From JAAXZI01 sp045863575 (lineage in GTDB: Bacteria; Planctomycetota; Phycisphaerae; UBA1845; PWPN01), in assembly GCA_045863575.1 (NCBI GenBank), contig BTUC01000032.1, forward strand, positions 1 through 27,450: a stretch of 27,450 nt of DNA. The letters are read 5' to 3'. The notes beneath the pieces were generated by a model, which made no database searches, was not told the DNA's origin, and saw only the letters and a program-made list of their open reading frames with translations. Made by a program: the position numbers and the translations under genes. This document shows, piece by piece, positions 1 to 8,448 of this stretch. Each line of letters starts with the position of its first letter. Position 1 is the stretch's first letter.

Positions 1-62
1 CGTTACTTCCTACGCGGAAAAGTGTAGTGCAGAAGTGGCGTGTTTGCAAGTGGTTATATCGA

Positions 63-136
63 TGGGCGTTACAGGACTCGAACCTGTGACCTTACGGGTG
101 TGATCCGTACGCTCTAGCCAACTGAGCTAAACGCCC
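63..136 (-). tRNA. tRNA-Val (anticodon CAC)
   Basis: The minus strand folds into a complete cloverleaf of 74 nt. It has a 7-bp acceptor stem GGGCGTT/AACGCCC, a GCTC/GAGC D stem, a TACGG/CCGTA anticodon stem with loop ATCACAC, and an ACAGG/CCTGT T stem with loop TTCGAGT. Positions 34-36 read CAC, which decodes valine GUG; discriminator A73 fits valine. No CCA is encoded. A32 before U33 is slightly unusual. The gene lies just downstream of rpiA on the same strand but has its own likely promoter. Confidence 0.95.
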
Positions 137-150
137 TGGATGTCCGGACT

Positions 151-179
151 ATCCTAATCGGCTCGCGGGCATCTAGCAA
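151..179 (-). promoter_or_regulatory. Candidate sigma70-type promoter of the tRNA-Val gene
   Basis: On the minus strand TTGCTA (179-174) is followed by a 17-bp spacer and TAGGAT (156-151), 14 nt before the first tRNA base. It starts right after the rpiA stop codon, so the tRNA can be transcribed independently. Seen by eye only. Confidence 0.55.
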
Positions 180-187
180 GGGGGTTC

Positions 188-895
188 TCAGGTGAACTCG
201 ACCAGGTCGGCCTCAGGGCCGCCGGGGCCTTGGCGGGCGACGACCATGGCGGTGGCAAGATTGACGAACAGGCCGTGGCCGACGAGGCCGGGGATGGCGT
301 CCAGGGCGGTGCAGAGGCCGGGCGGGTCGTCGATCCCGTCGAAGCGGGCGTCCACCACGATATGGCCTTGGTCGGAGATGACCGGGCCGATCTTGCCTGA
401 GCCGGTTCTGGGGGTCGCCTGGCCGCCCAACCTGTCTATGCGGCGCAGGACGTACGCCAGGGCCGGGGTGGCCACGTCCAGGACCACGGGGCGCTTGAGG
501 CCCAGCCGGGCGACGAGCTTGCTCTCATCCACGACGAGGACATACCGACGAGCCATGGAGGCGACGATCTTCTCCAGCACCTGGGCCGCGCCGGCACCTT
601 TGAGGTGGTGGCCGGCCGGGTCCACTTCATCCGCGCCGTCAAGGGCCAGATCCAGCTCGGCCGTGTCCATGGGCTCGCGCAGCGGAATGCCCATCTCCCG
701 GGCCAGCGACCGCGACTCGAAGGAGGTGGCCACGCCGGTGATGCGCAGCCCCTCGTCGCGGACGCGTTCCCCCAACCGGTGGATGACATGCACGAGCGTG
801 GACCCCGACCCGAGCCCGACGGCCATTCCGTCGATCACCAGGTCTGCGGCCGCCCGCCCGGCCACGCGCTTCAGCTCACCGCTGGATGTGCCCAT
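188..895 (-). CDS. rpiA: Ribose-5-phosphate isomerase A
   Basis: RpiA interconverts ribose 5-phosphate and ribulose 5-phosphate in the cytoplasmic non-oxidative pentose phosphate pathway. The 235-residue product has the usual family length. It shows the phosphate-binding GLGSGST (27-33), the catalytic LDGADEVD (D86, D89), a lysine-glycine loop at K99-G100 followed by the active-site glutamate (E108 in LEKIVA), VDESK (122-126) and a C-terminal GLFVNLA. The lysine loop reads KGAGAA where most members have KGGGGA or KGGGAA, a mild variation. The ATG at 895 is preceded by GAGGAG at good spacing. It is an isolated minus-strand gene followed by tRNA-Val. All key residues are present, so the enzyme should be active. 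Confidence 0.96.
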   Translation of the reverse strand: MGTSSGELKRVAGRAAADLVIDGMAVGLGSGSTLVHVIHRLGERVRDEGLRITGVATSFESRSLAREMGIPLREPMDTAELDLALDGADEVDPAGHHLKGAGAAQVLEKIVASMARRYVLVVDESKLVARLGLKRPVVLDVATPALAYVLRRIDRLGGQATPRTGSGKIGPVISDQGHIVVDARFDGIDDPPGLCTALDAIPGLVGHGLFVNLATAMVVARQGPGGPEADLVEFT

Positions 896-948
896 ATCTC
901 CTCATGATGGACCCCAGGGCCCCGCAGACACGAGCCACTGGCCAAGGC

Positions 949-1075
949 TCACCGGTTCAAAACCGGGGCCACACTGTCAGACACAGATCCACCGGTTCAA
1001 AACTGGTGCCCCACAACTGACAAAAGGACCACTGACCCGACTACTGACCACTCACCACTGACTACTGACAACCAG
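949..1075. repeat. Intergenic repeats: two CACCGGTT...-type hairpin copies plus an ACTGAC-type array
   Basis: Two near-identical units begin with CACCGGTTCAAAAC at about 950 and 990. Each can fold (ACCGGTT with AACCGG or its variant) and is followed by a GCCACAC- or GCCCCACA-like tail. A third relative lies near 5802. From about 1011 to 1072 the spacer is a degenerate array of ACTGAC/CACTGAC/TACTGAC units. No gene is supported in 896-1077. Confidence 0.6.
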
Positions 1076-1077
1076 CT

Positions 1078-2109
1078 TCACGCCATCTCTACCCTCTTAC
1101 CACTCAGCGCACTTTCCTTTTCTGCCAAGGCGATGGCCACGGCGTCGCGGCTTTCCTGCGGCGTGCTGATGCTGGGATCCTTGCCCGTCTCGATGCAGTC
1201 GAGCAGATGCTCAATCTCGCCGTAATACGCGTCCCTCGCAGGCAATTCCGGGCGCAGCGGTTCGGCCTTGGGGCGGTACACCGTCAGCGGCACGTCCGGG
1301 TTCATGTCGTAGACGATGGCCGCATTCTCGAAGACGGCCGTGAACCCCATGTTGAACTTGTAGCCCATGGGCAGGTCCCAGGCCCCCTCGAGCTGGGTCA
1401 CGCGGTCCGCAACCGGGTAGAACCACTGGGCGTGAACGCGGTCCACCCCCCCGCCGGGCCGCTGATAGCCCTGGGCCACGACGGAATCGGGCTTGCCGAA
1501 CAGGTGCAGCACGAAGTCCACGTCGTGCACGTGCAGATCGAGGACGGCCCCGCCGGAAAGCTCGGGGTTCACGATCCAGTTGCCCAGGGAGTAGTCCGGT
1601 GTGCCCGCCTGGCGGCGGAGGCTCAACGCGCGCAGACGGCCGTACTCACCGCTGTCGTGGCAGCGTTTGAGGTAGACGTACTCGGGCCAGAAACGGATGC
1701 ACTGAGCGATCATGAGCTTCCGGCCCGATTGCCGGGCGGCGGCGATCATCTCGTCGCACGCCTCGACCGAGAGAGCCATCGGTTTCTCGCAGAGCACGTG
1801 CTTGCCGGCCTTCAGGGCGGCGACTGTGATGTCGCGGTGCAGGAAAGTCGGGGCGCAGATGTCCACCAGGTCGATTTGCGGATCGGCGAGCAGTTCCTGC
1901 CATTCGGTGTACGGCCGGATATTGCCCAGGTCGCGCTTGCTGCCCTTGTCATCGGCCAGGTTGCCCAGCACCTTGGACCAATCCCCCGCACGACGGTCGG
2001 CATCCTTGTCGCACAGGGCCACGACCGGGGCGCGGGCCTTCATCTTCTCGTATTGGTTGAAGTGATTCCGGCCGATGAAGCCGGCGCCGATGATTCCAAC
2101 GCGGATCAT
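1078..2109 (-). CDS. Gfo/Idh/MocA family NAD(P)-dependent oxidoreductase
   Basis: This 343-residue protein belongs to the Gfo/Idh/MocA sugar oxidoreductases, which oxidise or reduce sugars, inositols or their derivatives with NAD(P). The Rossmann motif GIIGAGFIG is at residues 5-13. The family signature CEKP (107-110) supplies the catalytic lysine region, and GGAVLDLHVHDVD (186-198) gives the substrate-site Asp/His. The start at 2109 is chosen because a GGAGGTGAGT ribosome-binding site precedes it; a longer frame to 2154 has no such site. There is no signal peptide, so it is probably cytoplasmic. It is divergent from a secreted GH2 glycosidase, so a role in processing a released sugar is plausible but inferred. 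The substrate cannot be read from the sequence. Confidence 0.9.
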   Translation of the reverse strand: MIRVGIIGAGFIGRNHFNQYEKMKARAPVVALCDKDADRRAGDWSKVLGNLADDKGSKRDLGNIRPYTEWQELLADPQIDLVDICAPTFLHRDITVAALKAGKHVLCEKPMALSVEACDEMIAAARQSGRKLMIAQCIRFWPEYVYLKRCHDSGEYGRLRALSLRRQAGTPDYSLGNWIVNPELSGGAVLDLHVHDVDFVLHLFGKPDSVVAQGYQRPGGGVDRVHAQWFYPVADRVTQLEGAWDLPMGYKFNMGFTAVFENAAIVYDMNPDVPLTVYRPKAEPLRPELPARDAYYGEIEHLLDCIETGKDPSISTPQESRDAVAIALAEKESALSGKRVEMA

Positions 2110-2202
2110 ACTCACCTCCAAAGAGCCGCGGGTCTTCAGCCCGCGCGGCCGCATCGAGCCGTGTGCCTTTCACCAGTCCACCCCCTAACCCCCCCCTCAA
2201 AG

Positions 2203-2265
2203 GGAGAAGTTAATTGCATCCCCTTTTACAGGGAAAGTCGAGTGCGTCCCCCTGTTACAGGGGGG
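2203..2265. repeat. Two tandem ~29-bp degenerate repeat units in the 2110-2425 spacer
   Basis: Two units follow one another. The first runs GGGAGAAGTTAATTGCATCC then CCTTTTACA; the second runs GGGAAAGTCGAGTGCGTCC then CCCTGTTACA. The second ends in a small palindrome, CCCCCTGTTACAGGGGG. The reverse complement of the unit core (AAAAGGGGAYGCAA...CTTCTC) reappears inside the kinase gene at 23979-24000. The rest of this 316-bp spacer holds a candidate promoter and a direct repeat, and no supported gene. Confidence 0.6.
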
Positions 2266-2294
2266 AGTCCTGTCCGCCTTGGTGAAGGACGCGT

Positions 2295-2323
2295 TTGACA
2301 CGCCGATGCCTTACAGTTTTCAT
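2295..2323 (+). promoter_or_regulatory. Candidate promoter for the GH2 gene
   Basis: A perfect TTGACA (2295-2300), a 17-bp spacer and TTTCAT (2318-2323) lie about 100 nt before the GH2 start codon. The -10 matches TATAAT at only 4 of 6 positions, so this is tentative. Confidence 0.4.
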
Positions 2324-2360
2324 CGCAGCCCTATGGCGACGGCGGCATGTTAACCCAACC

Positions 2361-2405
2361 GCCGGCTTGGCGGAAGCACGTACAGCCGGCTTGGCGGAAG
2401 AACGT
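2361..2405 (+). repeat. 21-bp direct repeat pair with 24-bp period
   Basis: GCCGGCTTGGCGGAAG followed by CACGT (2361-2381) is repeated as the same 16-mer followed by AACGT (2385-2405), with one mismatch. The pair ends about 20 bp before the GH2 start, inside the presumed 5' leader. No known operator is recognised. Confidence 0.6.
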
Positions 2406-2425
2406 GCAATCGGTACCATTCGGCG

Positions 2426-5400
2426 ATGCGCTACACACGTCTTTTTATCAGCATCGTTCTGGGGGCCTGCACTCCGGTCATGGCCGCCGATTCGGTCCCC
2501 TGGCCGGAGCACCCGCGACCGGATTTCCAACGGCCGGCGTGGCTGAACCTCAACGGCGAGTGGGGCTTCGATTTTGACCCGCAGGACCTGGGCGAGAAGG
2601 AGCAGTGGTTCAATCCAGGCCGTCACGAGTTCTCCCGAAAGATCACCGTTCCGTTCCCCTGGGAGAGCAAGCTGAGCGGGATCGGTGATACGGAGTACAA
2701 AGGCGTCGCCTGGTACTCTCGCGAGGTGACCATTCCCGATGGCGAGGGATGGAAGGGCAAGGATGCCTGGCTCATCGTGGGCGCCTGCGATTGGGAAGCG
2801 ACCGTCTGGATCAACGGCCAGAAGGCCGGCCCCAACCCAGGCCCCACGCACGTGGGCGGCTACGTACCGTTTGAGGTGGAACTGTCCGAGTTCGCCAAGC
2901 CCGGTGAGCAGATCACCATCGCCATTCGCGTCAAGGACATCACCGATCCCCATCAGCCGACCGGCAAGCAGGTCGGCTGGTACACGCGGACCAGTGGCAT
3001 CTGGCAGACGGTCTATCTCGAGTCACGCGGCAGGTCGCACCTGCGCACTCTCCAGACGCTGCCGAGCATTGCGGATGGCCTGGTGATCTGCCACCTCGAA
3101 TACAGGGGCCTGGCCAAGGGCGACCGGATCACCGCCAGCAGCCCGGACAGCGAGTTTGAGTCGTCCGACTGGGCTTTCGCCGGCACTGGGACGGAGAACA
3201 GGGCCACGGTTCCCGCGAGGGTAGCCATCCCCAATCCGAAGCTCTGGACCCCCGATTCGCCGAAGCTCTACCCGGTGCGTTTTGAGCTGCGCAGGGACGG
3301 GAAAACGATGGACGTCGTGGACAGCTACTTCGGCCTGCGCGAGGTTTCGATCGCCAAGGCCCCCGGCCGTGAGTACCAGTACATCTGCCTGAACGGCAAG
3401 CCCATCTACCTGGCCGGGGCGCTGCACCAGTCGTTCCACCCGGACGGCATCTATCAGTATCCCGACGACGCCACTGTGCGCGGCGACTACGAGCTGTGCA
3501 AACGCATCGGCATCAACATGCTGCGCATCCACATCAAGACGCCGGTGCCGCGCGAGCTGTACTGGGCCGACAAGCTCGGCGTGCTGATCATGCAGGACAT
3601 CCCCAACTTCTGGGAGCACAACGCGCAGGCCCGCACTTGGTACGAGGAGATGCTCGCGGCCGCGATCGGGCGCGACTTCAACCACCCGTCCATCTTCGCC
3701 TGGGTGGACTTCAACGAGACCTGGGGCCTCAACAATCCGGGTGGCTATGACGCCCAGCGGCAGAAGTGGGTGGCCGGCATCTACGAACGCACGAAGCAGC
3801 TCGACCCCACCCGGCCGGTGGAGGACAATTCGCCGTGCAACTACGACCACGTGATCACGGACATCAACTCCTGGCACTTCTACATCAATGATTACGAGAA
3901 GGCCAAGGCCCATATTCAGGGGGTAGTGGACAAGACCTATCCCGGCTCGGAGTTCAACTACGCCAAGGGCTTCAAGCAGCGCAACGACCCGCTCATGAAC
4001 AGCGAGTACGGCGGGATCAGCGCCGGCCTGGGCGACCAGGACATCTCCTGGTGCTTCAAGTACCTGACCAACGAGCTGCGCAAGCACGACAAGATCTGCG
4101 GGTACATCTATACCGAGCTGTCGGACATCGAATGGGAGCACAACGGGTTCGTCAATTACGACCGCTCACCGAAGGAGTACCACTACGACCATTGGCACCC
4201 CGGCTTCTCGCTCAAGGACATCAACGGGCTCGATTTCATCGTGCTGGATGTACCGCCCTGCCTCACGCTGAAGGCCGGTGACATGGCCACCGTGCCCGTG
4301 GCCATCAGCCACTGGTCCGGCTGTGATGCCGCGGACCTCAGACTGCGCTTCCGTGTCGCCGGGCTGGAGGAAAGCACCGCCGACTGGCAGGTCCGCCCCG
4401 CCAAGTGGCGGCCCTATGCGGTAACGACGCAGGAGCCGATCTTCCTGCGCATGCCCGCCAAGACGAAGGGGAGCCGGTTGGGAGCCTTGCAGGTCGAGCT
4501 GATCGACGGCGATGCGGTCCTGGCCCGCAACTACGTGAACGTCTGGCTGCAGGGTCCATCGCCGCGCATCGAGGCGCTCTCCATCACGCATGCAGCCCTG
4601 CGCTTCGAGCCGAGCGACTACTCCGCATGGCAGTGGGAAGCCCCCGCACCAGTGTCCGAAGGCATCGCAGCCGAGAAGGTGTGGGCCCCGGGTAGCGGAT
4701 ACCTGGAATATGAACTCAAGGTGCCCGCCGATTTGGATCTCAAGGACGTGGCCTCACTGACGTTGAAGGCCGAAATGTCCGCCAAGGCCGGCGACGAGAA
4801 ACTCGACTGGCCGGCCCGCAAGCGTACGGTGGATTACCCACAAACCGACGTAACCAAGTGGCCGACGGATATCCGCATCAGCATTAACGGCGTGAAGTTC
4901 ATCGATTACACGCTGCCTGACGATCCGGCGGACGCCCGTGGCGTGCTGTCCCATGTGCACCAGTTTCACCCGGGGTCCTACGGCGAGATGCCGGCATTCG
5001 AGGTCTCGGGCGAACAGCTCCGCCGGATGCTCGAGCGGTCGGAGAAAGGCCGGATCACGCTGCGCTTCGAAGTCCCGCAGGATGCCCCACACAAGGGTGG
5101 GCTGGCCATCTTCGGCGATCGGCTGGGAGCGCACCCGGTGGATCCAACGGTGACCCTGGCCTTCAGCAAGCCACACGGGCTGCCGGCGGACTATGCGTCG
5201 AATGATCCGGTGGCCGTCAACCGGCTCATGACTCAGCGCAAGGTGGTCATCCCCTCGGCCGAAAATGGCGGGCACACCTGGCGTTACGCGATGAGCAAGC
5301 CGCCTGACGACTGGATGAAGCAGGGGTTCGACGACTCCTCGTGGAAATCGGGCAAGGGTGGCTTCGGTCAGCCGGAAACCCCCAACAGCATCATCGGAAC

Positions 5401-5701
5401 CCGCTGGAAAAACAGCGACATCTGGCTGCGCACCGAAATCGAGCTGCCCGACCCGGCGAGCATCGTCGGCGGCGAGTGGAGGGTGTATCACGACGAAGAC
5501 TTCGAGTTGTACGTCAATGGCCGGAAGGTCTTGTCGCGGGAGGGTCATGTCACCCGTTATGTGGGGATTCCGCTGGATGCCGAAGCGAAGCAGGCGCTAC
5601 GCGCAGGGAAAAACGTGATCGCGGTGCACTGTCACCAGGCGGGCGGTGGGCAGAATATCGACGTGGGCTTAACTCTGACGGCAAAGAAACAACAGGAGTA
5701 A
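2426..5701 (+). CDS. Secreted glycoside hydrolase family 2 protein (beta-galactosidase/beta-glucuronidase-like)
   Basis: The 1091-residue protein has the GH2 layout. An N-terminal secretion signal (1-20, ending VMA) is followed by a jelly-roll sugar-binding domain (about 35-200), an immunoglobulin-like domain (about 205-310) and a TIM barrel (about 315-600). The likely acid/base is E431 in DFNETWG and the likely nucleophile is E527 in NSEYGG. An extra C-terminal beta-sandwich-like region (about 930-1085, with LYVNGRKV and a closing IDVGL) resembles a galactose-binding-like fold. LGAC at residues 12-15 could also serve as a lipobox, so it may be a lipoprotein. The start at 2426 lacks a clear Shine-Dalgarno. 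It probably cleaves beta-linked sugars outside the cytoplasm. The exact substrate is unknown. Confidence 0.9.
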   Translation: MRYTRLFISIVLGACTPVMAADSVPWPEHPRPDFQRPAWLNLNGEWGFDFDPQDLGEKEQWFNPGRHEFSRKITVPFPWESKLSGIGDTEYKGVAWYSREVTIPDGEGWKGKDAWLIVGACDWEATVWINGQKAGPNPGPTHVGGYVPFEVELSEFAKPGEQITIAIRVKDITDPHQPTGKQVGWYTRTSGIWQTVYLESRGRSHLRTLQTLPSIADGLVICHLEYRGLAKGDRITASSPDSEFESSDWAFAGTGTENRATVPARVAIPNPKLWTPDSPKLYPVRFELRRDGKTMDVVDSYFGLREVSIAKAPGREYQYICLNGKPIYLAGALHQSFHPDGIYQYPDDATVRGDYELCKRIGINMLRIHIKTPVPRELYWADKLGVLIMQDIPNFWEHNAQARTWYEEMLAAAIGRDFNHPSIFAWVDFNETWGLNNPGGYDAQRQKWVAGIYERTKQLDPTRPVEDNSPCNYDHVITDINSWHFYINDYEKAKAHIQGVVDKTYPGSEFNYAKGFKQRNDPLMNSEYGGISAGLGDQDISWCFKYLTNELRKHDKICGYIYTELSDIEWEHNGFVNYDRSPKEYHYDHWHPGFSLKDINGLDFIVLDVPPCLTLKAGDMATVPVAISHWSGCDAADLRLRFRVAGLEESTADWQVRPAKWRPYAVTTQEPIFLRMPAKTKGSRLGALQVELIDGDAVLARNYVNVWLQGPSPRIEALSITHAALRFEPSDYSAWQWEAPAPVSEGIAAEKVWAPGSGYLEYELKVPADLDLKDVASLTLKAEMSAKAGDEKLDWPARKRTVDYPQTDVTKWPTDIRISINGVKFIDYTLPDDPADARGVLSHVHQFHPGSYGEMPAFEVSGEQLRRMLERSEKGRITLRFEVPQDAPHKGGLAIFGDRLGAHPVDPTVTLAFSKPHGLPADYASNDPVAVNRLMTQRKVVIPSAENGGHTWRYAMSKPPDDWMKQGFDDSSWKSGKGGFGQPETPNSIIGTRWKNSDIWLRTEIELPDPASIVGGEWRVYHDEDFELYVNGRKVLSREGHVTRYVGIPLDAEAKQALRAGKNVIAVHCHQAGGGQNIDVGLTLTAKKQQE

Positions 5702-5773
5702 GATCAAGATCACGAACACTCTTTGAAGTTCTAATCCTAATCTTAATCTTAAATCCTAATCTTAATCACATTC

Positions 5774-5829
5774 TGCTCCTCTGCCCGCAGAGCAGTGAGC
5801 ACACCGGTTGGAAACCGGTGCCACACGCT
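5774..5829. repeat. Two adjacent intergenic hairpins
   Basis: CTGCTC...GAGCAG, with an inner CTCTGC-CC-GCAGAG, forms the first hairpin (about 5773-5795). CACCGGTTGGAAACCGGTG (5802-5820) forms the second and is followed by CCACACGC. The second belongs to the same family as the copies at 950 and 990. Confidence 0.6.
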
Positions 5830-5884
5830 AGCGGGATCGGCCGACAGCCGGTTGATGGCTTACGGCAGCTCTGGAGAAATCCCC

Positions 5885-6136
5885 ATGACGGACATCTGTG
5901 GCAAGTGCGGCGGGCGGATGGAATCAGGAGTGACCACGGTACTGGGGCTGATCGGCAACCCGGCGGTTGCATCGGAAGGCTCAAAACTGGTGTTCATCGT
6001 GCCCGGCGCGCCGGCTTCGGCGAATCCGATCAAAGCCTTTGCGCAGGGCCTGGCGGACCAGCCTTCAGATCGCATTTACCGGATTCAGGGAATGCGCTGC
6101 GGCCAATGCGGCTACCTCGCGCTTTACGCAACCTGA
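5885..6136 (+). CDS. Small two-CxxC zinc-ribbon protein (DUF6487-like)
   Basis: The 83-residue product carries an N-terminal CGKC (C5, C8) and a C-terminal CGQCGY (C72, C75). That is one split zinc ribbon with a central segment that looks partly beta-stranded. The layout, CxxCGG near the start and RCxxCGYL near the end, is that of the DUF6487 type of small proteins, whose function is unknown. The ATG at 5885 is chosen because GGAG lies 9 bases upstream and the first CxxC follows at once; the frame is open further upstream but there reads through a repeat hairpin. The gene sits between inverted hexamer arrays, with no operon partners. No signal peptide is seen, so it is likely cytoplasmic. Confidence 0.7.
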   Translation: MTDICGKCGGRMESGVTTVLGLIGNPAVASEGSKLVFIVPGAPASANPIKAFAQGLADQPSDRIYRIQGMRCGQCGYLALYAT

Positions 6137-6257
6137 TGCGGCTCGGGGAGCTGCGACAGCGGGATTAAGATTGAGATTAGGATTAGGATTAGGATTGGGA
6201 TTGGGATCGGTATAACTCCTGGAGGTTCAGATCGTAATCTTAGTCTCCCTCTTCCTT

Positions 6258-6276
6258 CACTGCTGACACAGCAGTG
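6258..6276. repeat. Palindromic repeat CACTGCTG-ACA-CAGCAGTG
   Basis: A perfect 8-bp stem with an ACA loop, followed by GCAG. The copy at 18047-18065 has the same loop and a compensated last stem pair (CTC/GAG instead of CTG/CAG). It lies just past the stop codon of the radical SAM gene. Confidence 0.7.
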
Positions 6277-6283
6277 GCAGCCT

Positions 6284-8147
6284 TCAGCCGGACGTCTGCG
6301 TCGCAGCCGCGCGGACGTTGAGCTGCACCAGCGAGCCGCCGGGAGTGCCCGGCAAGGCGTGGCTGGCGGCGCCGCCGTTGACGCTGCGCATGGGCAGCTT
6401 GCTGGCCGGCGGCTTCGTCTGGCGCACAATCCTGCCCCCGCGCAGGCGCAGGGCCCATCCCAGCGTCCGCCGGATGGTTCGCACCAGCCCCATCATGCCG
6501 ATGACCTGCATGCCGGCGTCGGCCAGGTACAGCTTGCTCTTGGGACGCACCAGGGCCTTGAGGAAGCGCAACGGGTTATAGAAGTACGTGTAAGCCAGCA
6601 TGATGTTGAACTGCTTGCGCCAGGGTCGCGGATGCCGCGAGGCGATGACGTAGTTGGCGTCCAGCATGTGTTGCTCGACGCGCCGCCCGCCGACGCTCTC
6701 GTACACAAGGCCGCTGCTGTAGCCTTCCTCGTAGGTCTTGGAGCCGGTGGCCGGCGTGATCATCAACACCTGGAGGCTGATGGCTCCGGCCTTGCGCAGC
6801 AGGCGGGCCTGGTTGATCAGGCCGTAAGGTTTGCCCGGCGTGTACAGCGGCTGCGAATCGTGGTGCATCATCATGGGCATCGGGTTGATGCCGTGGCTCT
6901 GCAGGAGGCGGAAGGCCTGCGAGGTCTTGTCCACGTTCTGGCCCTTCTTGACCAGCGTGGCGGTCATATCCTCGACACCCAGCCACAGGGCCCGCACGCC
7001 TGCATGTCGGACCAGGGGCAGGTGCTCGCGCAGCTCGAGCGTGTCGTGCACGGTCACCTCGGTGGCCCAGCGCACACGCTTGCGGATGGGGTCGCCATCG
7101 AAGTTCGTGCGAGCCAGCGTCTCGAGGATGCTCAGCGTGCGCTGGTGATTGTTGAAGAAGTTGTCATCTGCGCCGAAGTAGTATTTGAGGCCGTACTCAA
7201 TATTCAGCCGGTGCATTTCGTCGGCGATGCGCTCGCCGCTTTTCACCCGGTGCTGGCGCTGGTTGTAGGCCGGAATGGGGCAGTAGTTACAGGCGAACTT
7301 GCAGCCAAAGGTCAACACCAGCGAGCTGATCGGCGAGTACCTGCGGACCAGCCCGGCGGCCAACGGAGCCGCGCCCAGCGCGGCGCCACGGCCGGGCGGC
7401 TCGAGGATCTTGTAGCCCAGCGAGGGGTGCGGCAGTTCGTCCAGATCCCCCACAAGCCTCTGAATCCCAGTATCAACCAGCTCCTCGGTAATACCGTCAT
7501 CATCGCCACGGGCGTAGACCAGCCCCGGGATCCCGTCGAGCATGCCACTGTTGCGGGCCCGGATGAAGGTCATGCGCATGGACTCTTTGGGCGAGCGGAT
7601 GGACAGCAGCACCTCCAGCAGGCTGAGCAGGACGTACTCCTCGCCGGTGACGGCCACGTCCGCACCCCAGCGGTTGGTGGGGTCGGCGCTGAAGACATCC
7701 CAGGGCTCATAGATGGTCTTGGGGCCGCCGGCGATGATCAACGGCCGGTGGGCGGCATCGATGCCGCAGGCATCGTAGATCAGTTCCTTGCAGCGCGTGG
7801 AGTGGATCTGCATGCTCGAGACCATGAACAGATCCGGCACCCGGCCGTCCAGCCGCATGGCCGACGGACGAAAATTCGGGTTCCATTGCTGCAAAACGAT
7901 GCGCGNNNNNNNNNNTCTTCTCGAAGCCTGAATCGAGCATGGCCGAGCCGATGGCCCGCACGCCGGCGGGCGCCATCTTCAGATCGGCATAGATGAAAGG
8001 CAGCATGCGCGTGCGGTGGTCGAAAGCGCACGCGATGACTGTCGCCAGATCGTGCCGGGCGGCCATCCCACGCAGCCGTTTCCGCAGTGCGGTCAGTTCA
8101 CCGGGCTTAAGCAGTTCATCCCCTCGCTCACGGCGGGGTAGTTCCAT
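6284..8147 (-). CDS. B12-binding-domain radical SAM protein (interrupted by an assembly gap)
   Basis: The product has an N-terminal cobalamin-binding-like Rossmann region (LPFIYADLKMAPAGVRAIG near the start, later IIAGGP and the TGEE region), then a radical SAM core. The iron-sulfur motif CKFACNYC (CX3CX2C) is at about 7280-7303. An internal PMMMHHD and a basic C-terminal tail follow. Proteins of this architecture do SAM-dependent radical chemistry, often methylation or rearrangement; the substrate here is unknown. The start at 8147 has AGGAGA upstream. The 10 N at 7906-7915 break the frame as written. If the N run is deleted, the codons join as GAG AAG ACG CGC ATC (EKTRI) in one 617-residue frame. 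I therefore treat the two halves as one intact gene. Confidence 0.85.
7906..7915. other. Assembly gap (10 N) inside the radical SAM gene
   Basis: Ten undetermined bases. Read at face value they shift the frame by one base (1+10+2 = 13 nt between codons). With zero length the flanking bases make an ACG codon and the frame is continuous, so the N run is probably a join placeholder. Confidence 0.9.
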
Positions 8148-8365
8148 GCGAAATGGTCTCCTGTCCTCAAAAGGAGTGCGATCGCCTGCGGCCGGTCCGG
8201 CGCAGAGCCGACGCCACACATCCTCTATGGCCCGAACGCGAGCGGCACCGGCCGCGCCGCCGGCTGCCACTGGCCTTATCCTACGCGCTGCCCCCCGCCG
8301 ACGCAAGTGTCGGATTACCAAGACTTAGCGATAGGGCCTGGGGCAAGTCAGGCGGTGAGGCACTT

Positions 8366-8448
8366 CAGAGCCCTAAGTGAAAGCGAGGGGCCGAGCCGCC
8401 GGGGGCCCTGCAGCAACCGAATCCCCCTCGCTCGCGCTCAGGGCTCTG
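8366..8448. repeat. Long imperfect inverted repeat in the radical SAM/murA divergent spacer
   Basis: A 25-nt left arm (8366-8390, containing AGAGCCCT and AGCGAGGGG) pairs with the right arm (8424-8448) at 21 of 25 positions around a 33-nt loop. A second perfect palindrome, GAGCCGA-TT-TCGGCTC, is at 8509-8524. The 448-bp spacer 8148-8595 has no supported gene. It must contain promoters for both divergent genes, but I see no convincing one; TTGCCA-17-CATCAT near 8501 is weak. Confidence 0.65.

Larger units (their letters stand above)
5731..6210. repeat. Inverted pair of degenerate hexamer arrays flanking the small zinc-ribbon gene
   Basis: The left arm (5731-5767) is built of CTAATC/TTAATC units. 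The right arm (6162-6210) is built of GATTAG/GATTAA/GATTGG units, the reverse complement. The arms can pair with each other across about 400 bp that contain the 83-codon gene at 5885-6136. Neither arm has spacers or a coding function. Confidence 0.7.

Noticed and set aside
63..136. tRNA on the plus strand (His-like GTG reading)
   Set aside because: Only the minus strand gives proper D and T loops (TTCGAGT) and acceptor orientation; the plus-strand reading lacks them.
192..1061. A 289-codon plus-strand frame opposite rpiA
   Set aside because: It is antisense to a well-supported rpiA with family motifs, is rich in Arg/Pro/Ser, and has no ribosome-binding site or recognisable motif. High GC keeps such frames open.
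1207..2298. A 363-codon plus-strand frame opposite the Gfo/Idh/MocA gene
   Set aside because: It is a codon-position shadow of the real gene, full of Val/His/Gln with no fold-like pattern.
5731..6210. Telomere-like repeats
   Set aside because: GATTAG-type hexamers look telomeric, but they are short, degenerate, internal and inverted, with genes on both sides.
6359..7996. A 545-codon plus-strand frame opposite the radical SAM gene
   Set aside because: It is antisense to a protein with a clear iron-sulfur motif, crosses the N run, and has a low-complexity composition.
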